Part shown: in pieces, positions 1-8,706 of the stretch
Layout: each line of letters starts with the position of its first letter
Position numbering within the stretch: position 1 is the first letter of the stretch
DNA from: Nitrospirota bacterium
Lineage (GTDB): Bacteria; Nitrospirota; Nitrospiria; Nitrospirales; Nitrospiraceae
Length of the DNA stretch: 35,453 nt
Direction of reading: 5' to 3'
Assembly (NCBI GenBank): GCA_016207025.1
Contig: JACQQM010000091.1
Span: forward strand, 1-35,453
Notes under the pieces: generated by a model
Told to the model about the DNA's origin: nothing
Seen by the model: only the letters and a program-made list of their open reading frames with translations
The model's database searches: none
Position numbers and translations under genes: made by a program

Positions 1-1
1 G

Positions 2-634
2 ATCCAAGAAGGCAACATCGGCCTCATGAAGGCGGTCGACAAGTTCGAGTATAAGCGTGGCTACAAGTTCAGCACCTACGCCACGTGGTGGATTCGACAG
101 GCCATCACCCGCGCGATCGCCGACCAGGCCAGGACGATCCGCATCCCGGTACACATGATCGAGACGATCAACAAGCTGATCAGGACCTCGCGCCACCTGG
201 TCCAGAAGCTGGGACGAGAGCCGACCCCTGAAGAAATCGCCGAGCGCATGGATCTGCCGCTGGACAAGGTCCGCAAAATCCTGAAAATCGCGCGAGAGCC
301 CATTTCCCTGGAGACCCCGATCGGGGAGGAGGAGGACAGCCACCTCGGCGACTTCATCGAGGACAAAAAGGCCATTTCTCCCCTCGAGGCGGCAATTCGG
401 TACGATCTGCAACGTCAGATCAACAGCGCGCTGGAAACGCTCACGCCGCGCGAGGAGAAGGTCCTTAGGAAACGGTTTGGAATCGGCGAGAGCACCGATC
501 ACACGCTGGAGGAAGTCGGCCAGGATTTCGAAGTGACGCGTGAGCGGATCCGGCAGATTGAGGCGAAGGCTCTGAGAAAGTTGCGCCACCCGAGCCGGAG
601 CAAAAAACTCAAGAGCTTCGTCGAAAGTCTTTGA
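2..634 (+). CDS. rpoD: RNA polymerase primary sigma factor RpoD/SigA, 3' part (5' end outside window)
   Basis: This is the C-terminal 210 residues of a housekeeping sigma factor. The frame is open to the window edge and begins [15 protein letters not shown], the middle of region 2.2/2.3, so the ATG at 26 is internal. Region 2.3-2.4 ([15 protein letters not shown]) melts and reads the -10 element, region 3 ([15 protein letters not shown]) follows, and region 4.2 ([19 protein letters not shown]) is the helix-turn-helix that reads the -35 element. The tail [18 protein letters not shown] is typical of group 1 sigma factors and argues against an alternative sigma. Nothing is odd apart from truncation by the window. 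The family assignment is very sure. Confidence 0.97.
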   Translation: MQEGNIGLMKAVDKFEYKRGYKFSTYATWWIRQAITRAIADQARTIRIPVHMIETINKLIRTSRHLVQKLGREPTPEEIAERMDLPLDKVRKILKIAREPISLETPIGEEEDSHLGDFIEDKKAISPLEAAIRYDLQRQINSALETLTPREEKVLRKRFGIGESTDHTLEEVGQDFEVTRERIRQIEAKALRKLRHPSRSKKLKSFVESL

Positions 635-651
635 GGGCGGCTCTGAGCCGA

Positions 652-681
652 TTGACACCTCTTGCCCGGGGGGTCTAAAAT
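652..681 (+). promoter_or_regulatory. sigma70-type promoter of tRNA-Ile(CAU)
   Basis: A perfect -35 TTGACA (652-657) and a -10 TAAAAT (676-681) are separated by 18 bp. They lie about 50 bp before the mature tRNA 5' end, just after the rpoD stop. The tRNA therefore probably has its own promoter, which may also read into the zinc-ribbon gene at 880. Confidence 0.8.
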
Positions 682-734
682 CAATCTCTCGGTTGAACGC
701 GTGGCGCAGCGCGCCAGGGCGAGTGAGCCGTACG

Positions 735-811
735 GGGCCCATAGCTCAGGTGGTCAGAGCGGCTGACTCATAATCAGTTGGTCCCAGGTTCGAGTCCTGG
801 TGGGCCCACCA
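735..811 (+). tRNA. ileX: tRNA-Ile(CAU), isoleucine-2 type (lysidine-modified)
   Basis: A cloverleaf of 77 nt with CCA encoded in the gene. The acceptor stem GGGCCCA pairs with TGGGCCC; the anticodon arm GCTGA/TCAGT closes the loop CTCATAA, giving anticodon CAU; the T arm contains GGTTCGAGTCC. CAU could mean Met, but the loop and flank (GACTCATAATC) match the minor isoleucine tRNA of other bacteria, whose C34 is converted to lysidine by TilS so that it reads AUA. It lacks initiator features. The Ile identity is family knowledge plus inference; the tRNA itself is certain. Confidence 0.93.
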
Positions 812-879
812 TTTTCCGGAGCCGATGGTTACACCGTCCGTAATATGCCGAACACGTTGACTATGCGACAGAGGCGCTG

Positions 880-1656
880 TTGAACCCCCAGCTTCCTCCC
901 CTCATCGAACTGCAGGCCCTTGACCTCAGAATCGTCGAGATCAAGGAGCTGCAGCGAAAAACCCCTGAACTGATCGCATCCGCAGAAGCTCCCCTCCGTG
1001 AAGCGACCCGTCTCCTCAAGGAGGCGACGGTCTCCGTCGAAGCTCTGACCAAGGAACGCCGTGGCCGCGAGCGGGACCTCGAAGCGCATGAGGCGCAAAC
1101 CGAGAAGCTCAAGGCGCGCCTCACGGAGCTCAAAACCAACAAGGAGTATCAAGCCTACCTGTTTGAGATCGAGATGGCGAACAAGAAGAAAGGCGAGATC
1201 GAGGAACAGATTCTGGTGCTCATGGAAGGGATCGAAACGAAACAGCAGGAAGTCAAACGAGCGCAGGCCAAGGTGGCCGAAGCGGAGCGCCAGTTCGCGC
1301 AGGAGAAGAACAGGCTGGAGGCGCTGGCCGCGGGCTTGGTGAAAGAGTTGGCCGAATTGGAGGAAAAGCAACGAGTATTGACGGCGACCGTGGACAAGGA
1401 GTTGCTGGACCGATATGCCAAACTCAAGGCTGCCAGGAAAGACCTGGCCCTGGCCCCGGTCAGGGACGGGATTTGTTGCGGCTGCCGGCTCCAGCTCCCT
1501 CCTCAGTTGGTGGCCGAAGTCAAGCGATCGGATGTGTTACAGACCTGCTCGTATTGCCATCGGATTCTCTACTGGGAAGGGGAACCGGTGAATGCCTCGG
1601 TTGTCGCCGCTGAGCCGCTGGACCGAGCGGAAGATGATATGCAGGAAACCGTCTAA
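880..1656 (+). CDS. coiled-coil C4-type zinc-ribbon protein (DUF164/CT398-like)
   Basis: A 258-residue soluble protein. Residues about 25-180 are a long charged, heptad-like coiled coil rich in Glu, Lys, Arg and Ala. A C-terminal zinc ribbon follows, with cysteines at 199, 200 and 202 (GICCGCRL) and 223/226 (CSYC). This is the architecture of the C4-type zinc-ribbon family. Its biochemical role is poorly defined; members have been discussed as nucleic-acid or secretion-associated adaptors, so I assign no function. The start is TTG with GAGG at 871-874 as a ribosome binding site; no ATG is in frame upstream within the gap after the tRNA. The last 4 bp overlap the convergent RNase HIII gene. 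Confidence 0.85.
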   Translation: MNPQLPPLIELQALDLRIVEIKELQRKTPELIASAEAPLREATRLLKEATVSVEALTKERRGRERDLEAHEAQTEKLKARLTELKTNKEYQAYLFEIEMANKKKGEIEEQILVLMEGIETKQQEVKRAQAKVAEAERQFAQEKNRLEALAAGLVKELAELEEKQRVLTATVDKELLDRYAKLKAARKDLALAPVRDGICCGCRLQLPPQLVAEVKRSDVLQTCSYCHRILYWEGEPVNASVVAAEPLDRAEDDMQETV

Positions 1657-2321
1657 GCGTCGGAAACGCCCGCCAAGACAGCCTTTGTCGTTTTGAAGTG
1701 CAGCTTCGCAACCGACCGCAGTGCTTCCCTCCCATGTTTTTTCAGGACCATGCGGGCCGCCAGCTCGACGGCTCCGGAGGCTCCTTTGGGCAGGGTCGTG
1801 CCGACCTCGTCTGAGAGACGCTTGAGCCGCGTCAGGAATTCGGCGCGGGCCAAAATCGAGGCGGCGGCGACCGCCAGATCCGCTTCGGCTTTTGGCCTTT
1901 GCAGGAGACGGATGCGCTTCCCCTTTTCCAGCAGGGCATTCAGGATGAACCGCTCGTCGCCGAACTGGTCCGAAATGGCCAGTCCGCACTCCACCTGCTC
2001 CAGGATATTTTCCAGGGCGCGCGCGTGGCCCCAAGCCAGGAGCCGATTCAGGTTTCGGATCTTCTCGTACAGTTCATTGTAGCGTCGCGGACCAATCGCC
2101 ACGACGCTGTGCTTGCACACTTGTCGGATGTCCGGGGCCAGTTCCAGGATCCGGCCGTCGGAAATCCGCTTGCTGTCCCGCACCTGCATCAGCGCCAGAT
2201 CCCGTTCGGACTCAGGGGTCACGCAGACAGCCGCGATGACCAAGGGACCGAAATAGTCCCCCTTGCCGGACTCATCAATGCCGATCCGGCTGCCGTCCCG
2301 AACAGAATCCTCAGTGGTCAC
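1653..2321 (-). CDS. rnhC: ribonuclease HIII-type RNase H, catalytic domain only
   Basis: It would cleave the RNA strand of RNA:DNA hybrids in the cytoplasm. The N-terminal motif GIDESGKGDYFGPLV is the RNase HIII signature (RNase HII has GxDEAGRGP instead); the conserved Asp-Glu pair and the DSK segment at about residues 49-51 are present. At 222 residues it lacks the N-terminal TBP-like substrate-binding domain of classical RNase HIII (about 300 residues). The GTG start at 2319-2321 puts the catalytic motif 12 residues in, and rnpB on the other strand leaves little room upstream for another domain. The gene is divergent from rnpB and overlaps the zinc-ribbon gene tail to tail by 4 bp. Confidence 0.88.
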   Translation of the reverse strand: MTTEDSVRDGSRIGIDESGKGDYFGPLVIAAVCVTPESERDLALMQVRDSKRISDGRILELAPDIRQVCKHSVVAIGPRRYNELYEKIRNLNRLLAWGHARALENILEQVECGLAISDQFGDERFILNALLEKGKRIRLLQRPKAEADLAVAAASILARAEFLTRLKRLSDEVGTTLPKGASGAVELAARMVLKKHGREALRSVAKLHFKTTKAVLAGVSDA

Positions 2322-2408
2322 GGCGATACTCTCGGAGTGAAAAGGCAGAGGGCCTTGTTGGGGCGCGTAATCTAACAGACGGATCGCATCGGGTCAATTC
2401 GACTGCGC

Positions 2409-2437
2409 TTGAATCCGTGCCAGATGGCGACTATACT
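2409..2437 (+). promoter_or_regulatory. promoter of rnpB
   Basis: A -35 TTGAAT (2409-2414) and a -10 TATACT (2432-2437) are 17 bp apart. The expected transcription start, about 2443, coincides with the 5' strand of the RNase P RNA P1 helix. Confidence 0.8.
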
Positions 2438-2442
2438 GAGTG

Positions 2443-2882
2443 CGCGCGCAGGAGAGGGTCGGGTGGTCGCCCGTCGGGTCTCACCGGCGGGAGGAAAGTC
2501 CGGACTCCACAGGGCAGGGCGCTGGGTAACACCCAGGCGGAGTGATCCGACACCGGCGCAACAGAAAGCACACCGCCGATGGCCGACAACGGAGCGTCGC
2601 TTCGCTGGCGGATCAGGCAAGGGTGAAATGGCGGGGTAAGAGCCCACCGCAGTCGTGGTGACACGGCTGGCCGGCAAGCGTCGCCCGGAGCAAGGCCAAA
2701 TAGGAGGGTGTGAGGAGCGGGGACCGGTGCCGCTTCTCGGCGGTCGGCCCGGCCGCGGCCCTCGGGTAGGCCGCACGAAGCTCGGGGTAACCCGGGCTCC
2801 AGAGAAATGATCATCCCCGTTGAGGAGTCAATCCGAGGCGGGACAGAATCCGGCTTACAGGTCTTCTCCAGCGCGCCCTTTT
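2443..2882 (+). ncRNA. rnpB: RNase P RNA (M1 RNA), bacterial type A
   Basis: This is the catalytic RNA that removes tRNA 5' leaders. The universally conserved core is present in order: GAGGAAAGTCCGGACTCC with CACAGGGCAGG (2493-2519, P4 5' strand), ACAGAAAGCACACCGCC (about 2561), AGGGTGAAATGGCGGG with TAAGAGCCCACCG, AAGGCCAAATAGGAGG, and GACAGAATCCGGCTTACAGG (2842-2861, P4 3' strand). P1 pairs GCGCGC (2444-2449) and GGAGA (2451-2455) with TCTCC (2865-2869) and GCGCGC (2871-2876). A T run at 2879-2883 directly follows, so P1 may double as part of the terminator. The exact ends are estimated from the promoter and from P1. The 3' 70 nt lie opposite the glutaredoxin-like gene. Confidence 0.97.
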
Positions 2883-3110
2883 TATCGCTCGCCGCAGTTC
2901 CCCCTCCGTGACCTTGCCCGAGCAGCTCTCGGCCTGGTCAATCAGGACGACCGGGATTCGGGACCCGTACCGAGCCGACAGTTCCGCATCGCTGTCAATG
3001 TCCACCTGGTTCAAGTCGAACGGGATCTCGGCTTGCAGGTGGCGCGCCATTTTCAGCAGCACGTCGCAGAGATGACACTCCTGTCGTGACAGAATGGTGA
3101 CTCGGAGCAT
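2811..3110 (-). CDS. glutaredoxin-like thioredoxin-fold protein (DUF836-type)
   Basis: A small cytoplasmic thioredoxin-fold protein of about 99 residues. The start MLRVTILSRQECHLC carries the CxxC redox pair (Cys12 and Cys15) after the first beta strand, and SRIPVVLID supplies the cis-proline segment of the fold. It resembles short glutaredoxin-like proteins of the DUF836 family, presumably a thiol-disulfide reductase whose substrate is unknown. I prefer the ATG at 3110, which has GGGG about 6 nt upstream; an ATG at 3122 is possible. The frame stays open to 3212, but that extension is Arg/Gly/Pro-rich and unlike the family. The basic tail (after about residue 75) is encoded opposite the 3' end of rnpB. 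Confidence 0.8.
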   Translation of the reverse strand: MLRVTILSRQECHLCDVLLKMARHLQAEIPFDLNQVDIDSDAELSARYGSRIPVVLIDQAESCSGKVTEGELRRAIKRARWRRPVSRILSRLGLTPQRG

Positions 3111-3290
3111 TTCAATCCCCATGCGCCTGCTGCCCGCTCCGGCCGGAGCGATTAGCCAAGCCCCACCGGCCGGGCAACCAAAGATTCTCGGGCGCGAGCG
3201 CGAGTTTCCCACAACCTGAGGCGGAGCACAACCCTGGGGAAAAACGTGCGACGGCAGTCGGGTTGGTACCTGTAGCCACGGTGATTTCTA

Positions 3291-3320
3291 TTGACTTGAA
3301 AAAGCTTCGGATGTTACTAT
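3291..3320 (+). promoter_or_regulatory. probable promoter of the ilv operon
   Basis: TTGACT (3291-3296) and TACTAT (3315-3320) are separated by 18 bp, in an AT-rich patch of otherwise GC-rich DNA. Initiation near 3327 would give a leader of roughly 108 nt before ilvB. I see no T-box or leader-peptide attenuator in it. Confidence 0.65.
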
Positions 3321-3434
3321 CCCAGCCTCTATCTCGTTGTTTTTCGGCGGGATTTGTCTGAGGAGCTTGCGTTAGAGGGGCTGGTCTACTTTGCCCGGCT
3401 GCTGGAGCGGGAATCCATACGTGAGGGAGTAGAG

Positions 3435-5210
3435 ATGAAACTGACGGGTGCGGAGATTTTTGTGGAGTCCCTCAAACGTGAAGGGGTGAAGACCATCTTT
3501 GCGTTGCCGGGTGGAGTCGTGCTCAAAATCTTCGATGTCCTGCACCAGCAAAAGGACGTCGAGGTGATCCTCACCCGCCACGAGCAGGGCGCGGGTCATA
3601 TGGCGGAGGGCTATGCAAAAGCGACCGGGAAGGCCGGCGTGGCGCTGGTCACGTCGGGGCCTGGCATGAGCAATGTCGTCACGGCGTTGGTGGACGCCTA
3701 CATGGATTCCGTCCCGCTCGTCTGCTTTTCCGGCCAAGTGTCGACCAGCCTGATCGGCAACGATGCGTTTCAGGAAGCCGACAATATCGGCCTGAGTCGT
3801 CCGTGCACGAAATACAATTTCCTCGTGAAGGACGTAAATGATTTGGCGGTGACCATCAAGGAGGCGTTCTACATTGCGACGACCGGCCGGCCTGGCCCGG
3901 TCCTCGTGGATATTCCGAAAGATGTCTCCATGGGCAAGGCCGATTTCAAGTACCCCGGGTCCGTGTCGATCAGGGGCTACAACCCCACGTACGAGGGGAA
4001 CAAGTGGCAGATCAAACAGGCGGCCGAAGCGATCATGAAATCCCGGAAGCCGGTCCTGTACGTGGGCGGCGGGGTGATCTTCTCCGGAGCCTCCGAAGAG
4101 CTGATCGAACTGGCCGAGATGATGAACATCCCCGTCGATATGACGCTCATGGCCCTCGGGGCGTTCCCGGGCGAACATCCCCTCTCGATGGGCATGATGG
4201 GCATGCACGGCACGTACTGGTCCAACATGGCCGTGCATTATTCCGATCTGGTGATCGCCGTCGGCGCGCGGTTCGACGACCGCGTGACCGGCAAGGTGGC
4301 CGAATTTTGCCCGCACGCCAAGGTCATCCACATTGACATTGATCCCACCTCCATTCGGAAAAACGTCAACGTGGACATCCCGATCGTAGGGGACTGCAAA
4401 CGCGTGCTGCAGGAGTTGAACCAGATTCTTCGGGCCACCGTGAACGGAGAACACAAGGAGCTCAGGAAACCGTGGTGGGACCAGATCAACGAGTGGAAGC
4501 AGGCGCACCCGCTCACCTATGAGCAGGATCCGAACGGCCCGATCAAGCCGCAACACCTGATCAAGCGTCTGTTTGAACTGACCAAGGACCGCGACCCGAT
4601 CGTGTCGACGGATGTCGGGCAGCACCAGATGTGGGCGGCCCAGTACTTCAAGCTGGCTAAACCCCGCCGATGGCTCACCTCCGGGGGGTTGGGCACGATG
4701 GGGTTCGGGTTCCCGGCCGCGATGGGCGCGCAAGCCGCATTTCGGGACCGGCTCGTGCTCTGTATCGCGGGTGACGGCAGCGTGCAGATGAACACGCAGG
4801 AGCTGGCCACCGCGGTCGTGCACAAGCTGCCGGTCAAGGTCGTCATCGTCAGTAACCGATTCCACGGCATGGTCCGCCAGTGGCAGGACCTGTTTTACGA
4901 AGGGCGGTACGCGTCAAGCTATCTGGACGTGGTGCCGGACTTCGTCAAACTCGCGGAGGCCTACGGCGCGGTCGGGCTGCGCGCGACCAAGGTCTCGGAG
5001 ATCGACGATGTCATCCGGGAAGCCCTGGCGGTGAATAAGCCGGTGTTCGTGGATGTGCCGGTCGATCAGTACGAGAACTGTTATCCGATGATTCCGGCGG
5101 GCGGCTGCAACCATGAGATGATCCTGGCCGATCCCCCCGAGCTCAAAAAGAAGCAAGCTGCGAGCGCAAAGGTGGTCGGAGAGGACAAGGACACGGTGCT
5201 GACGGCGTAA
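3435..5210 (+). CDS. ilvB: acetolactate synthase large (catalytic) subunit
   Basis: This ThDP/FAD/Mg enzyme condenses two pyruvates, or pyruvate plus 2-oxobutyrate, in the first common step of valine, leucine and isoleucine synthesis. At 591 residues it has the usual three domains: an N-terminal ThDP domain with the catalytic Glu50 (LTRHEQGAGHMAEGY), a central FAD domain (FDDRVTGKVAEF), and a C-terminal ThDP-binding motif GDGSVQMNTQELATA. The ATG at 3435 is chosen because GAGGGA lies 6 nt upstream and because the protein then starts like its family (MKLTGAEIFVESL). The frame opens further upstream, to 3354, but that stretch is unlikely to be translated. It is the first gene of ilvBNC; the regulatory subunit follows after an unusual repeat. 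Confidence 0.97.
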   Translation: MKLTGAEIFVESLKREGVKTIFALPGGVVLKIFDVLHQQKDVEVILTRHEQGAGHMAEGYAKATGKAGVALVTSGPGMSNVVTALVDAYMDSVPLVCFSGQVSTSLIGNDAFQEADNIGLSRPCTKYNFLVKDVNDLAVTIKEAFYIATTGRPGPVLVDIPKDVSMGKADFKYPGSVSIRGYNPTYEGNKWQIKQAAEAIMKSRKPVLYVGGGVIFSGASEELIELAEMMNIPVDMTLMALGAFPGEHPLSMGMMGMHGTYWSNMAVHYSDLVIAVGARFDDRVTGKVAEFCPHAKVIHIDIDPTSIRKNVNVDIPIVGDCKRVLQELNQILRATVNGEHKELRKPWWDQINEWKQAHPLTYEQDPNGPIKPQHLIKRLFELTKDRDPIVSTDVGQHQMWAAQYFKLAKPRRWLTSGGLGTMGFGFPAAMGAQAAFRDRLVLCIAGDGSVQMNTQELATAVVHKLPVKVVIVSNRFHGMVRQWQDLFYEGRYASSYLDVVPDFVKLAEAYGAVGLRATKVSEIDDVIREALAVNKPVFVDVPVDQYENCYPMIPAGGCNHEMILADPPELKKKQAASAKVVGEDKDTVLTA

Positions 5211-5222
5211 ACGTAAGAGCAA

Positions 5223-5295
5223 ATGGCCGATGGCTAATGGCTGATGGTGAAGAGCCTTTCGGCCATCGGCTATCAGCCATCAGCTATTGGCTAAT
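5223..5295 (+). repeat. inverted pair of 7-bp (GATGGCT-like) repeat arrays forming a hairpin between ilvB and ilvN
   Basis: The left arm (about 5223-5250) is four degenerate heptads: ATGGCCG, ATGGCTA, ATGGCTG, ATGGTGA. The right arm (5263-5295) is the reverse complement of the same heptad family (CCATCGG CTATCAG CCATCAG CTATTGG CTAAT). The arms can pair imperfectly around a loop near 5251-5262. The right arm ends directly against the ilvN ATG at 5296 and leaves no recognisable Shine-Dalgarno sequence. Confidence 0.8.
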
Positions 5296-5814
5296 ATGGA
5301 ACACATCATTTCGGTGCTGGTTGAAAACAAGTTCGGGGTGCTGTCGAGGGTGGCCGGCCTGTTCAGCGGGCGCGGCTTCAACATCGAGAGTCTGTCGGTC
5401 GCGCCCTCGCTGGATCCGTCCACGTCCATGATGACGATCGTCACCTCGGGCGAAGATCGGATCATCGAGCAGATCGTCAAACAGCTCAACAAGCTGATCG
5501 ACGTCATCAAGGTCGTAGACCTCAACGAAAGCGAGTTCGTCGAGCGGGAGACGGCCCTCATCAAGGTCCATACGAAGCCGGAAGACCGGGCCGAGGCGCT
5601 CAGGATCGCCGATATCTTCCGCGCCAGCGTGATCGACTCGACCCCCACCACCTACACGATCGAGGTCACGGGTGATATCAACAAGATCGAGGCGATCATT
5701 AATCTGCTTCAACCGCTCGGGATCAAAGAACTGGTCAGGACCGGCCGGGTCGCGATCGCGCGGGAACCGATTCGCCCCGCCGTCGCTCAGCCGAAGCGGG
5801 TTGTCAAGGACTGA
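5296..5814 (+). CDS. ilvN: acetolactate synthase small (regulatory) subunit
   Basis: A 172-residue partner that stimulates IlvB and normally confers valine feedback inhibition. The N-terminal ACT domain (residues about 1-75: HIISVLVENKFGVLSRVAGL, then GFNIESLSVAP) is followed by the conserved C-terminal half (ALIKVHTKPEDRAEALRIAD). The ATG at 5296 gives the family-typical start MEHIISVLVENK; a TTG three codons earlier (5287) is less likely. There is no clear ribosome binding site: the preceding 33 bp are the right arm of the heptad repeat. Translation may therefore depend on coupling to ilvB or on hairpin melting (inference). Confidence 0.96.
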   Translation: MEHIISVLVENKFGVLSRVAGLFSGRGFNIESLSVAPSLDPSTSMMTIVTSGEDRIIEQIVKQLNKLIDVIKVVDLNESEFVERETALIKVHTKPEDRAEALRIADIFRASVIDSTPTTYTIEVTGDINKIEAIINLLQPLGIKELVRTGRVAIAREPIRPAVAQPKRVVKD

Positions 5815-5836
5815 CTGGGTTCTTCACTCCGAATAG

Positions 5837-6900
<1,064 letters not shown>

Positions 6901-6901
<1 letters not shown>

Positions 6902-7626
6902 TGTCGGTAATCCCGCGACGGAGTCCGGGGCGGAGTTCGCGTCAGATGGCAGACCGTGCAGTGGGCATTCCTATGGTTCGAGAAGGACTGCCGTTCGTGA
7001 CCGCGACGGGCGGGTCGGCGGTGCTGGCGGGGGCGCTCGGCTGGGTCGTCCCGGCGTACGTGCTGGGCGGTCTGACGCTCTTTACGGCCTGGTTTTTCCG
7101 GAACCCCAAGCGAGTCGTTCCCCGTACGCCCCGTACTATCGTGGCGCCTGGGGACGGACGCGTCATCGCGATTGAAGAAGAATATGAGCCTCGGTACCTC
7201 AAGGATCGGGGGGTCCGCGTCAGCATCTTTCTCAGTATCTTCGATGTGCACGTGAATCGGATTCCGTGCGATGGGACGATCGAACACATCGTCTATCAAC
7301 CCGGTCGTTTTGTGGCTGCCAACCGGCCGGAGGCCACGCTGCACAACGAACAGAACGCCCTGATGATCCGGACCGCCGGGGGAGGGAAGGTGCTGTGCAG
7401 CCAGGTCGCCGGGCTGCTCGCGCGTCGCATCGTCTGTTGGGCGTCCCCCGGCGAAGCGGTCGCCTGCGGCGAGCGCTTCGGGTTGATTCGTTTCGGTTCG
7501 CGGGTTGACACGTTTCTGCCTCTGGGGACCAGGGTGCGGGTGGCGCTGGGGGATTCTGTGAAGGGTGGCGAAACGATTCTCGGAGAGTTGACGGAAGGGG
7601 AGGAAGCATGCGCGGCGCGTTCATGA
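6901..7626 (+). CDS. psd: phosphatidylserine decarboxylase proenzyme (short type)
   Basis: It converts phosphatidylserine to phosphatidylethanolamine at the inner membrane. The 241 residues begin with a hydrophobic segment (about 35-60) and carry HVNRIPCDGTI and the self-cleavage motif GLIRFGSRVDTFLP. Cleavage between Gly199 and Ser200 would give a pyruvoyl-bearing alpha chain of about 4 kDa. The size and FGS motif fit the short alphaproteobacterial/archaeal-like class rather than the long E. coli enzyme. ATG 6901 overlaps the ilvC stop by 1 bp; ATGs at 6946 and 6973 are alternative starts, since no strong Shine-Dalgarno marks 6901. The 3' end overlaps pssA by 19 bp. Confidence 0.93.
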
Positions 7627-8396
7627 AAGAACCCAAGCGGAAGCGGGGTATCTATCTGATCCCGAATCTCCTGACGACCGGGAACCTGTTCAGCGGGCTG
7701 TTCTCGATCCTCGCCGTTTTCAATGCGAATTACGTGGCGGCGGCCGTCGCCATCCTGGTCGCGGTCGTCTTTGACATGCTCGACGGCAAGTCGGCCCGCC
7801 TGATGAACAGCACGAGCCAGTTCGGGGTGGAGTATGACTCCTTGGCGGACCTCGTGTCCTTCGGAGTGGCCCCCGGGCTGCTCATTTACTCCTGGGCGCT
7901 AAGCTCGCACGGCATGCTGGGCTCGGCGGTCATGTTTGCGTTTGTTGCGTGCGGGGCGCTTCGGCTCGCCCGATACAATGTGATGGTCGCCAACTCCGAG
8001 AGCAAGTATTTTACGGGCCTGCCGATTCCGGCTGCGGCCAGCGTCATCGCCACCTTGGTGGTGTTCGATCACCACATCGTGCGGATGGGCGCGGAGGTGA
8101 AGCCGCTCCTGATTCTCATCATGACCCTGGCGCTGGCATTCCTGATGGTCAGTACGATCAAGTATCGGAGTTTTAAAGATCTCAAGTTCAGGGGCGGCCA
8201 CCACTTTAACTATCTGGTGTGGGCGATCCTCACACTAATGCTGGTTGTGGCCTGGCCGCAAGTGATGCTGTTTGTCCTGTTCGCCGGCTACGCCGTCTCG
8301 GGCACGATCGAGAAAGCGGTGAGTCTCATCGCCCGAGCGTTCGGCCGACGAGGCAGTCTGGGATCCGATCAACCCGTGCCGGAGACGAAAGAGTAG
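7608..8396 (+). CDS. pssA: CDP-diacylglycerol-serine O-phosphatidyltransferase
   Basis: This integral membrane enzyme makes phosphatidylserine, the substrate of the adjacent Psd. The 262 residues contain the exact CDP-alcohol phosphotransferase motif D-x2-DG-x2-AR-x8-G-x3-D-x3-D (from DMLDGKSAR to GVEYDSLAD). About six to eight hydrophobic segments follow. The ATG at 7608 lies inside the end of psd and has an excellent GGGGAGG about 5 nt upstream; an ATG at 7623 is the alternative. The pairing psd-pssA is common, and here both sit inside a branched-chain amino acid gene cluster. The stop is only a few nucleotides before the T-box leader of leuA. Confidence 0.95.
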   Translation: MRGAFMKEPKRKRGIYLIPNLLTTGNLFSGLFSILAVFNANYVAAAVAILVAVVFDMLDGKSARLMNSTSQFGVEYDSLADLVSFGVAPGLLIYSWALSSHGMLGSAVMFAFVACGALRLARYNVMVANSESKYFTGLPIPAAASVIATLVVFDHHIVRMGAEVKPLLILIMTLALAFLMVSTIKYRSFKDLKFRGGHHFNYLVWAILTLMLVVAWPQVMLFVLFAGYAVSGTIEKAVSLIARAFGRRGSLGSDQPVPETKE

Positions 8397-8410
8397 GAGC
8401 GGCGAAGAAG

Positions 8411-8706
8411 AGGAGTAGTAGGCGACCCCGACGGTCCAAAGAGAGCTGGTGGCGTCCGTGTGGCATGCGTGCGGACAAGGTGCGAACCAGCCCGTCGCCC
8501 GCCGAACTCGCCTCGGAGCCGGGCCCGTGAAGCCGGGTGCCCGTTGCTCGTAAGATCGCAACGGGCGAGTAATGGGCCCCGCGTGACCCCCGTGACGGGT
8601 CGAATGAAGGGTGTCCGGGCTTCTTTGCCGAAGCCGGTCACTGAATCAGGGTGGTACCACGGAGCGCGATGAGCCTTCGTCCCTGGCTGGGAGGAAGGCT
8701 TTTTTG
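8411..8706 (+). promoter_or_regulatory. T-box riboswitch, leucine (CUC specifier), transcription-terminating
   Basis: Stem I: AGTA (8414-8417) and GAA (8504-8506) form the expected loop-E-like pair, GGCGAC (8421-8426) pairs with GTCGCC (8494-8499), and CTGGT (8446-8450) with ACCAG (8486-8490). The triplet directly after GAA is CTC (8507-8509), a leucine codon. The T-box sequence AGGGTGGTACCACGG begins at 8648; its TGGT (8652-8655) would pair with an ACCA acceptor end, matching the A73 discriminator of tRNA-Leu. AGGG can pair with TCCCT (8680-8684) as the antiterminator, excluding the terminator. A central helix GCCCGTTGC/GCAACGGGC (8539-8547/8558-8566) lies between. It occupies the pssA-leuA gap with no obvious promoter of its own. 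Confidence 0.93.
8672..8705 (+). terminator. intrinsic terminator of the leuA T-box
   Basis: AGCCTTC pairs with GAAGGCT and TCCC with GGGA around TGGCT, followed by TTTTTT. The left arm overlaps the T-box antiterminator, so the two structures are mutually exclusive. Confidence 0.92.

Noticed and set aside
735-811. tRNA-Met reading of the CAU anticodon
   Set aside because: The loop and stem sequence (GACTCATAATC) is that of the lysidine-modified isoleucine tRNA, and initiator features are absent.
3372-4865. 497-residue open frame on the minus strand across ilvB
   Set aside because: It lies entirely opposite a strongly conserved gene, is rich in His, Arg, Gly and Asp as expected from antisense of GC-rich coding DNA, and has no recognisable domain.
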